A DNA stretch of 5,661 bases from Patescibacteria group bacterium UBA7396. Lineage in GTDB: Bacteria; Patescibacteriota; Gracilibacteria; BD1-5; UBA6164. The notes below the pieces were generated by a model, which was not told the DNA's origin, did not search any database, and saw only the letters and a list, made by a program, of their open reading frames with translations. The position numbers were made by a program, and so were the translations under genes. The stretch is from positions 1-5,661 of the forward strand of contig DKNE01000032.1 of assembly GCA_002470645.1 (NCBI GenBank). The letters are read 5' to 3'. The number at the start of each line of letters is the position of its first letter. Position 1 is the stretch's first letter. Shown here piece by piece: positions 1 through 5,661 of this stretch.

Positions 1-367
1 TTTCTTTGTTTTTAATAAAATCAATAAAATATTCAGAATAATGTATAAATAAAATATTATCTAATAGATAGTTATGTAAAATAAAAAATGATAAGTATAA
101 TATTATTAATATTGCTGAAAATAATATATTTTTATATATTATTTTAAACCGTAAATTTATATTCTTATCATAAAGAAGTTTATAGAACCAAAATTTTAAA
201 TCTCTATATTTTTCTTTTATATATTCTCTGTATTTAAATATTAAGAAAATAAATAAAGTAACTAAAATGAGAACTTTTAAAGTATTACTATAAAAGAATA
301 AAAATACTAATCATAATCATAATAATATAAATATTTGATATTTATATTTCTTTAGAAAATTTAACAT
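1..367 (-). CDS. Partial membrane protein of unknown function (N-terminal 122 aa)
   Basis: I do not recognise this protein. Reading from the ATG at 367..365 with TGA as Gly, the frame stays open to the left edge of the window, so the C-terminus is missing. The start is MLNFLKKYKY, a short basic N-terminus. Hydrophobic segments suitable for membrane helices lie at about residues 11-27, 29-45 and 79-98. A charged stretch rich in Lys, Tyr and Arg (about 46-75) separates the first hairpin of helices from the third. This suggests an integral inner-membrane protein with a cytoplasmic loop. Both glycines (residues 17 and 19, inside the first helix) are TGA codons. Residue 73 is a CGG Arg codon, the only one seen in the window. 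The gene begins two bases after the T run of the preceding hairpin, so it may be transcribed by read-through from the operon to its right. No Shine-Dalgarno sequence sits in the normal position. I am confident that it is coding and not confident of any function. Confidence 0.72.
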
Positions 368-369
368 AT

Positions 370-399
370 AAAAAAGAGGTAAATAATTATTTTACCTCT
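370..399 (-). terminator. Rho-independent-type terminator or attenuator after the 306-aa gene
   Basis: On the minus strand a perfect 9-bp stem (AGAGGTAAA pairing with TTTACCTCT; plus-strand arms 375-383 and 391-399) encloses a 7-nt loop and is followed at once by six T residues (plus-strand A370-A375, the last also part of the stem). It lies 38 nt downstream of the stop codon of the 306-aa gene, where an operon terminator is expected. The next gene starts only two bases beyond the T run, so the hairpin may act instead as a partial terminator or attenuator controlling entry into the membrane-protein gene. The upstream arm in the RNA contains AGAGGT, which resembles a ribosome binding site but is paired in the hairpin and too far from the ATG (about 26 nt). 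Confidence 0.65.
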
Positions 400-436
400 A
401 TTATATATTTTTTATGTTAATATAAAGTTTTTTATA

Positions 437-1357
437 TTAAAAAATTCATTTTAAAACACCCATAACCCTATCACTAAAACCTTTTTTTGTTTTTTCAACT
501 TTAATTTCTCATTTCGTTCATTCTTTCACTCAATTCATTTCCTCAATTTTTCTATCTCTTGCCTCAATTCTTCTCAAGCATTCATCATACATTTTTTGAG
601 TTATGAGTGGTGCTCATTGTGTAGGTTTTAAATATTCATCAAGTTCTTGTTTTGTAACTTCCATTCAAACTTCTTGTCATTTAGGATTTCTTACAAATCT
701 CATATCACTACATTGATTTGGAAGTTCTTGAATGGCTCTTTTTAAAAGTCTAGAAACTTCTTTTTGAGGAATATATCATTTTCATGCAAAATACATTACA
801 TCTTTTATTCTTGAAACTCATCTAATAATTGAAAAATAAAATGAATTACTATCAAAACTTATTAATTTTTCTCATCACTCAATTGTTTTCATTAATCAAA
901 GAATTGATCATACTTCTGTATAAAAATTTATATCATCAATTCATTTTACAAATTCAGGATTTACACCTCAATTTTGTCAAAATTGAGGTATTTCTTTTCA
1001 TCATCTATACAACTTTCAATCTTTTATTTCATATCAAGTTTCTTTTAATGCAAATGGTAAATCTTCATCTTTTTGTAATCATGGAAAATTTGTATAATAT
1101 TCAACTCAATTTTCTTTTGAATATTTGTAAAAAGTATGTGGTTTTCACTTATAGATAGCAATTCATATATTTCAAACTACTTCATACTTTAAATCTCATT
1201 TAATTTGTTCATATTTTCTACCACTTCTTAAATCATCATCCATTCATTTTATGATAATTCTTCTTTGTTCTTCAAGTTGTTTATTTAATTGTTCTTGAGG
1301 AGATAAAACTCATCAAGGTTGTTTTACCTCATAATGTTGTGGTATATTTGAGTCCAT
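437..1357 (-). CDS. Hypothetical protein, 306 aa, glycine-rich, code 25
   Basis: I do not recognise a family. The frame runs from the ATG at 1357..1355 to TAA at 439..437 and needs TGA=Gly: about 30 of 34 glycines are TGA and the rest are GGT. There is no Trp codon at all. No signal peptide or clear membrane helix is visible. The N-terminus (1-55) is polar and Gln/Glu/Arg-rich. The middle (about 57-135) looks like a beta-rich fold with short turns such as EIKDGKLYRGGKEIP, where Asp-Gly and Gly-Gly turns make sense only with TGA as Gly. Residues 140-210 mix hydrophobic and basic helices. Residues 255-280 (MYDECLRRIEARDRKIEEM) could form a coiled coil. The last 14 residues (GFSDRVMGVLKGIF) look like an amphipathic helix that might bind a membrane or partner. 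The gene starts 17 nt after the 878-aa gene, so the two are probably co-transcribed and functionally linked. A terminator-like hairpin follows its stop. Confidence 0.88.
965..989. repeat. Perfect 11-bp inverted repeat inside the 306-aa gene
   Basis: ACCTCAATTTT (965-975) and its exact complement (979-989) are separated by three bases. The element lies within codons 123-131 (IPQFGQNGG) of the minus-strand gene and would form a tight hairpin in its mRNA. No T run follows it on either strand, so it is not a typical terminator. Its role, if any, is unknown and it may be a coincidence of base composition. Confidence 0.5.
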
Positions 1358-1374
1358 ATTTAAAAAATTAATTA

Positions 1375-4011
1375 TTATTTTAATTCAGTATTATTATTAC
1401 TTTCTTTATTTCTTTTAAATCTATTAATCGCTTCTCCTAAAATTCTATCCATTCTATCAGGATTTTCTAACTTCAATTTCCAAGGTTTAAATCAATCCAA
1501 AGTCATATCAATCTCTTTTGGTATTTTTCATAAACTTTCTTTTTCTTGAATCAGTCTGTTAAATTCAGCAATTCTTTGAAGTTTGTAAGTTGCTATATAA
1601 TCAAGTTCTGCTTGTGTATTCACTTTCACTCATTGTAATTCTAATTCTCTTACTCTTGATTCAACTACATTTTTTATTAATCAACTTGCTTCCAGTCTCA
1701 GAGTTCATGAATCTTTTGAACTTTGTAATAATCTTTGAAACTCTGTATTTATTTGATTATCCGTTCATCTAAATCAGTTCATTACATTTTCTATATTTCC
1801 TCATAAAGCATCTCTAATTCATATACTTATTCATCCATTTCACGAAGTTGCTCCAACTCATTTCATTTTTGCTGGTGATTCTTTTCATCTAATAACTTGA
1901 CTAGATATAACTTCATCTGCTTTTGGAGGTAATACTCATCCAAGTTCACGAGGAGAATATCCAAGTTTTACAAGATATAATATTCAGATATTATTGAGTA
2001 TTTTTTCTGCTTGTTCAGAGGCGAATATATTTTGGTCGTATCATAAATAAGTTCAAATCCATTCTATTCAAGTAAACATTCCTGCTTCAATCAAATGGTT
2101 TGCTCATCTGTTTTTTAATGTATCTGCTGAAAATTTTAATGGTATTTCTCATCATCACTTTAAAGGGATTTTATCTATTTTCATTACTCAAAATAGAGCT
2201 GCTCATATAGCACTTCAAATAACAAAATCTTTTGTGGTATAACTAGACATATCAAATCTATTTTGTCTTAGTCTTGTTATTAATTCAAATCATGCTCACT
2301 CTAAGAAATCTACGGCAAATGCTCATTTTAAAGTTGCTTGAGTTGCTCAAAATAATACTTTAGATATTCTTCAAATTGCAAATGCTGTAAGTGGAAGTGA
2401 TATTGCTTCTTCAAGTATATTGTTTTTTCAATCAATTCAAATATTAAAAAATTCATTTTTTGGGTCAAATAATTCTATATATTTATTTAATTCTTGTTTT
2501 TGTTCTCATGCAATATCTTTATTTTTAGAAAGTTTTGTAAATATATTTTCTTCAAATTCTTGTTCTAGTTGTTTTTGAGTGTAATATAATGCTCTTAATT
2601 CTAACTCTTTTCATTTGATATTTGGATTTGCTTTTGTAATTTCTTGTTTTGCTTCTTCTACTTTTTGTTTTAATTGTTCTTTAGAATATTTATTTGAAAC
2701 TTCAGTGTTAAATTCTACATCATATGAAGTTCTAAAATTATTTCTCATTTTTTCTTTTAAAGTTGCTGTCATTTCTTTTCTAGCAAATCTTAAATCTTTA
2801 TTTTTTAATGGATTATCTGTAGTAGTATCCACAAATAAATTTAAACTTAGAGTTGATATTTGTTCTGATGAATTTAAATTTGGAGTATTTATAACTTTAT
2901 CAAGAATTTGTCAAAACTTTGAAAACCTTGCTTGTATTCTTGAAATATGGTCATCATTTTTCATTATAGTATCTCTATAATGTATATCATATCTGGGGTC
3001 TCATTTTGGAAGTGGACTTTGTTTGTAAACAAAACTTCTTATATTTGCTCCAAAGTTTATAGTTTCTTTTTGTATTTGTGCTATTAATTCTTTAGGTGTT
3101 AATTCTGGATTTTGTATGATTTTTTCTATTTTTGCTTGAAAATCATAATATAAACTTTTTTCATCTTTTAACCAAATAATACTATCATCACTATTTATAA
3201 CTTCAAAATTATCAAGCACGATTTGTGCTTTTTGTTTTGTTTGTAATAATTTTACTTTTTCAGGATTATCAATAATTTCAGCAATTTTCAGAGCGTCAAT
3301 TATAACTTGAAATATTTGTGTTAGTTTTTCATCTTTTATATCTTTTAACCTATCAGAATTTTTTTCTAAAAAAGTTCTTGCCTCTCAAATTTTTCATTGA
3401 GATAAATATAAATCAATTTCAGGAAATACTTTTTTAAACTTATCTGCATTTTCACTAATTTGTTTTATAAGTTCAGGACTTACTCATAATTTTTCTAATC
3501 TTTCTCTTAATACTACTGCGATTTTGTTTTCTGACTCCATTACTTTTTCAGTTTGATTTGCTCCATTTTCTTTTGGTTTTGCTTGAGTTTCTTTTGATTG
3601 TTTATGAGGTCAAATACTTAATTCTCAAACTACTTTTAATTTACTTCTTTCTTCAGGAGAAAAACTTGTTTGAAAAATTTTTTCTGTATCTGCTCACCAT
3701 TTTCAATCAAATTTATCTTTTGAATAAGTTCATCTTACTACTCAAATCATTTGAACTACATAAGTTGTTCAAATATTTGTTTTGTCTATAGTTCCTGAGT
3801 CAATCAAAAATCTTTTAAAATCATCTGCTATTGCAAAAAATGCTTTGTCTAATATTTCTTTATCTTTAGGATTATCAGGGGTTCTATTTAGCATTTTTTT
3901 AAAGGTTTCTCATTGTCAACTTGCGAAAATATTCTCTACTTCTTTTAAAGAGAGAACTTTGTCTTTGTTTGTATCAAACTGCTCTAATCATAAAACTTCT
4001 AGATTTGACAT
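1375..4011 (-). CDS. Giant 878-aa protein with EF-hand-like loop, peptidoglycan-binding-like segment and Gly-rich hydrophobic region
   Basis: One continuous frame runs from the ATG at 4011..4009 to TAA at 1377..1375 with TGA as Gly (about 49 of 59 glycines; three adjacent TGA codons encode residues 619-621). Four Trp codons, all TGG, are present. Residues 13-24 (DTNKDKVLSLKE) fit the EF-hand loop pattern DxNxDxxLxxxE, with Lys in place of the usual Gly at loop position 6. Residues 82-117, ending in FDGKWGADTEKIF, resemble the PG_binding_1 pattern DGxxGxxTxxAhxxF. Residues 160-515 are mostly charged and helical, with coiled-coil-like stretches near 440-515. Residues 534-612 are hydrophobic and Gly/Ala-rich, including the glycine-zipper-like GSAIGAALFG (599-608). 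Further hydrophobic pieces lie at 637-659 and 671-686. Residues 700-740 are Gly-rich, and the C-terminus (765-878) is a basic helical region. There is no N-terminal signal peptide. It is second in a three-gene operon. An envelope-associated structural protein or a contact-dependent effector are possible readings; function is not established. Confidence 0.92.
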
Positions 4012-4046
4012 ATTTTTTAGAGAAATAATTAAATTTTTAAATTGTC

Positions 4047-4325
4047 TTAAAATAGTTCTTTTAGTATTTCATCAGGATTTTCATTTTCTTTTTCAAGTTG
4101 TTCTTGTTGTCTTAGTTGTTGTAATTTTGTTATGGCATTTTTTAGGTTTTCTTGTTTTGAAGTATCTTGTGTTAACCTTGAAGCAATCGTTAAAAATCAT
4201 AATATTGACTCAATGTATGATTCTTTAAAGGTGTTATTATATAATCATTTTGCAAATATCTCTGCTAAATCCCAAGAATCATTATCATGAAGTCATATAA
4301 GGATTTTTATTAATTCATCTTTCAT
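4047..4325 (-). CDS. Small helical hypothetical protein, 92 aa, first gene of the minus operon
   Basis: I do not recognise this protein. The frame begins at the ATG at 4325..4323, the first ATG after an in-frame TAG in the leader, and ends with TAA at 4049..4047. All three glycines (residues 11, 27 and 43) are TGA and the single Trp (18) is TGG. Residues 1-50 (MKDELIKILIGLHDNDSWDL onward) suggest two or three short amphipathic helices. Residues 55-90 are a polar helix very rich in Gln, Glu and Lys (KLQQLRQQEQLEKENE), probably a coiled coil able to bind a partner or form oligomers. There is no signal peptide or membrane helix. It lies 35 nt upstream of the 878-aa gene and downstream of a plausible promoter, so it is probably the lead gene of that operon and could encode a chaperone, adaptor or regulator for the giant protein. 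That role is a guess from size and position. Confidence 0.82.
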
Positions 4326-4354
4326 AAGGTTAAATTTCAATTTTTTCTATATTT

Positions 4355-4366
4355 TTATTAGTGTAT
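4355..4366. repeat. 12-bp direct repeat, copy 1, overlapping the predicted -10
   Basis: TTATTAGTGTAT occurs here and again exactly at 4462-4473. This copy covers the predicted -10 hexamer of the minus-strand operon (TACACT on the minus strand, 4360-4365). A repeated word lying over a -10 and again about 107 bp upstream of the operon is the arrangement expected of an operator pair, but no regulator is identifiable in the window. Confidence 0.5.
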
Positions 4367-4388
4367 CATATATATTTATTTTTTTCAA
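4360..4388 (-). promoter_or_regulatory. Candidate sigma-70-type promoter of the minus-strand operon
   Basis: On the minus strand TTGAAA (plus 4383-4388; 5 of 6 matches to TTGACA) is separated by 17 bp from TACACT (plus 4360-4365; 4 of 6 matches to TATAAT). This would start transcription near 4350-4354 and give a leader of about 25-30 nt before the ATG of the 92-aa gene. Spacing and position are good, but in DNA this AT-rich, chance matches are common. Confidence 0.45.
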
Positions 4389-4454
4389 ATATTTTCACTT
4401 CTTTTTTTACCTTTCTTCTTCTCTTACTCTCCCTATTACCTTACCTCTTAACTC
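4364..4454. other. 91-nt stretch without G on the plus strand (polypurine-rich minus strand)
   Basis: No G occurs on the plus strand from 4364 to 4454. Within 4398-4449 the plus strand is almost entirely C and T, with only five A residues, so the minus strand is a nearly pure purine tract just upstream of the candidate -35. It contains repeated short words of the type GGTAA and AGAG. It does not code for anything recognisable on either strand. It could be an upstream promoter element, a protein-binding tract or a region prone to unusual DNA structure. Confidence 0.5.
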
Positions 4455-4461
4455 GTATATA

Positions 4462-4485
4462 TTATTAGTGTATTTTATTACACTA
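4462..4485. repeat. 12-bp direct repeat, copy 2, forming a small palindrome
   Basis: The second copy of TTATTAGTGTAT (4462-4473) continues into a perfect 7-bp inverted repeat, TAGTGTA (4466-4472) with TACACTA (4479-4485), around a 6-nt AT spacer. On the plus strand seven T residues follow, so it could be read as a weak terminator, but the stem has only two G/C pairs. Sharing its half-site with the -10 copy makes an operator more attractive. Confidence 0.45.
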
Positions 4486-4522
4486 TTTTTTTGTTTTGTA
4501 TTATATTTTTAAAATTCCATTT

Positions 4523-4656
4523 CTTACTTCGCACCCGTGCCACACACCCCCTCCCTAAAGTGTGGTAAGAGACTAATGGGTCTTAGTTGAATAACTAAGA
4601 CCCATTAGTCTCGTCTTGCTTTAGGTATAAGAAAATAAACACGGGTACGGGGTAAG
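4523..4656. repeat. 134-nt GC-rich nested inverted repeat; possible structured RNA or DNA processing site
   Basis: Three nested stems share one centre. The inner stem is a perfect 20-bp inverted repeat (4569-4588 with 4593-4612) around a 4-nt loop (GAAT). Outside it, after an 8/6-nt internal loop, CCTAAAG (4554-4560) pairs with CTTTAGG (4619-4625). After a symmetric 14/14-nt internal loop, a 17-nt outer arm (4523-4539, with core CACCCGTG) pairs with 4640-4656 through 14 Watson-Crick pairs, 2 G-T wobbles and one mismatch. The left flank 4531-4560 is strongly C-rich, in sharp contrast with the AT-rich surroundings. It has no terminator T run directly after the stem and no open frame. Structured non-coding RNA, a replication or transfer origin, or a recombination site are all possible, and the sequence alone does not decide between them. 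Confidence 0.75.
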
Positions 4657-4714
4657 TTAAGGGGTATAGAGTCTGACTTATACTTTTTTTCAAAAAAATA
4701 TATAAAAACATTAA

Positions 4715-4720
4715 TATAAT
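4715..4720 (+). promoter_or_regulatory. Possible -10 element for the 290-aa gene
   Basis: A perfect TATAAT lies 38 nt upstream of the ATG at 4759, in the stretch TTAATATAAT. No convincing -35 hexamer is found 16-18 bp upstream, where the sequence is A-rich. An alternative, TATACT at 4679-4684 with TTAAGG at 4657-4662, is also weak. The rest of 4657-4758 holds only AT-rich sequence, including a T7-C-A7 palindrome at 4684-4698. Confidence 0.3.
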
Positions 4721-4758
4721 ATTCTATACAAGTTTAGATTTTTAATTGTTTATAAATT

Positions 4759-5631
4759 ATGAAATATTTTGATAAAGATTGATACTTTTATTTAAAAATA
4801 ATACCTTGAGATTCTTTTTGAGAAATCCTTATAAATTCCGTGAAAGCAAATCTTAATGCCTTTTGGAAAAATTGAATTTGGTTTGGTATAGATATTTATG
4901 TTTTCAAGAAAAATAAAAATATTTACACTGAACAATATATTTATTCAAATAAATTAGAATGAATCTCATTTATCATAAATTTCTTTGAAAAATTATATGA
5001 TAAAAAAGTGAGTTTTTCTTTGAAAGTAAATGAAAAGTTAATTGATTATAATTTTAAAAATACTTTTCAAATATGACAAAGAAATCACGGAGTTTTACAA
5101 ATTAAAAAAATGTGAAGTTTATGAGGAGAAGACTTTTTGTCTTCTTCATCTCTGCATAATGGAATAATCGAAGATTATTCAAATTTTATAAATGAAAATG
5201 ATGTTATTTTAATATCATTTTCGTTCACGAAATGAGATTATAGTTTTTTTGTTAAAGATTATTTGTATGCTAAATATTCAAAAGGTATGGATGATGAAGA
5301 AAAACAAAGTTTTTTGAAGTCATTCACAGAGTCTCAAAACTTCTTTAAGTTTAGATATTTCGTAAAAACAAACTTCAATAACACCTCAACTTTTGAGAAT
5401 GTTATTGAGAAAAATTTAAAACTTTATGACTCTTTGTATAACAATTATAGTTATATAAATAAAAAGTGAATTTTTGATTTTATTGTTGACTATAAAAGAA
5501 TAATTCAACCAGAAGCGATTTTGTCACAAGGTCTTTTTTTACCAATATCAAAATTTACAAAAAAACAAATAAATCCAATTATTACTCCAAGTGTGGAGTT
5601 AATAGATTCAGGATTTATTACAAAATTTTAA
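4759..5631 (+). CDS. Hypothetical protein, 290 aa, code 25, divergent from the operon
   Basis: I do not recognise this protein. It runs from the ATG at 4759 to TAA at 5629-5631. An in-frame TAA at 4753-4755 excludes an upstream start. Ten in-frame TGA codons are read as Gly and seven more glycines use GGN; both Trp codons (residues 36 and 41) are TGG. The sequence is rich in Phe, Tyr, Asn, Lys and Ile. Residues 1-115 look like alternating beta strands and helices (DKDGYFYLKIIPGDSFGE; NGIWFGIDIYVFKK). A loop with Gly and Ser (119-135, SLGGEDFLSSSS) follows, then acidic and helical segments (175-195, 210-236). The C-terminus has prolines and short strands (251-290). There is no signal peptide or clear membrane helix, so it is probably soluble. 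It lacks a Shine-Dalgarno sequence. It uses a smaller share of TGA glycine codons than the minus-strand genes. It faces the operon across the inverted-repeat region, so a role linked to that element, such as binding or processing it, is possible but unsupported by any motif. Confidence 0.85.
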
Positions 5632-5661
5632 TTTATAACTTTGACCGGCCTCCATATACTT

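Noticed and set aside
829..1158. Plus-strand standard-code open frame of about 109 codons
   Set aside because: It is antisense to the 306-aa gene, which is open over its full length under code 25, and its Leu/Ile/Phe-rich translation is typical of the reverse of an AT-rich gene.
2615..2980. Plus-strand open frames at 1590-1772, 2615-2980, 3558-3791 and 3782-4228
   Set aside because: All are antisense to the 878-aa gene (the last also to part of the 92-aa gene). They have low-complexity hydrophobic translations and no motif or start context.
2611..3219. Two short separate minus-strand genes at 2611-2832 and 3001-3219
   Set aside because: They are in the same frame and are fragments of the single 878-aa gene, broken only because TGA was read as stop.
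1375..4011. Degraded pseudogene with many nonsense codons
   Set aside because: Every apparent stop is TGA; no TAA or TAG interrupts the frame over 878 codons, so recoding explains it.
4569..4612. Integron attC site
   Set aside because: A GTTGAAT word occurs, but it spans the hairpin loop rather than the ends of the element, and there is no integrase or cassette array.
4523..4656. Simple rho-independent terminator
   Set aside because: No T run follows the stem on either strand, the structure is far larger than needed, and both flanking genes point away from it.
4523..4656. tRNA or CRISPR repeat unit
   Set aside because: There is no cloverleaf or conserved T-loop sequence, and the inverted repeat is not repeated in tandem with spacers.
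1..5631. Genetic code 4 (TGA = Trp, Mollicutes type)
   Set aside because: It would give 4-10% Trp in the larger proteins and strip Gly from turn and hydrophobic-zipper contexts, and TGG is used where Trp is plausible.
5632..5661. Possible -35 element (TTGACC) and GC-rich CCGGCC word at the right edge
   Set aside because: Only 30 nt remain in the window, too little to find a -10 or a gene start.

Overview
This AT-rich window (roughly three quarters A+T by eye) comes from a bacterium that reads UGA as glycine (genetic code 25), meaning the Absconditabacteria (SR1) / Gracilibacteria (BD1-5) group of the candidate phyla radiation, or an element living in such a host. Under the standard code the window breaks into short fragments. 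With TGA read as Gly it resolves into four complete genes and one partial gene covering about 90% of the sequence. I count about 94 in-frame TGA codons against about 21 in-frame GGN codons. In-frame TGG is rare but present. TGA=Gly gives normal Gly and Trp contents and restores motifs such as FDGKWGADTE, whereas TGA=Trp would give 4-10% Trp in the larger proteins.

Layout. Four genes lie on the minus strand and are read right to left: a 92-aa helical protein (4047-4325), a giant 878-aa protein (1375-4011), a 306-aa protein (437-1357) and the N-terminal 122 aa of a membrane protein that runs off the left edge (1-367). The first three are closely spaced (35 and 17 nt) and look like one operon. 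A rho-independent-type hairpin with a T run (370-399) separates them from the membrane-protein gene. A 290-aa gene (4759-5631) is read divergently on the plus strand.

The 433-bp divergent intergenic region (4326-4758) is the most unusual part. It holds a candidate promoter for the minus operon, a 12-bp direct repeat whose first copy overlaps the predicted -10 and whose second copy forms a small palindrome, and a 91-nt stretch with no G on the plus strand. It also holds a GC-rich 134-nt nested inverted repeat with a perfect 20-bp central stem.

Function. None of the genes belongs to a family I recognise with confidence. The 878-aa protein has the clearest clues: an N-terminal EF-hand-like calcium loop, a segment resembling a PG_binding_1 peptidoglycan-binding domain, a long helical middle, and a glycine-rich hydrophobic region before a soluble C-terminal part. 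It has no signal peptide. A cell-envelope or contact-related role for the operon is an inference, not a demonstrated function.
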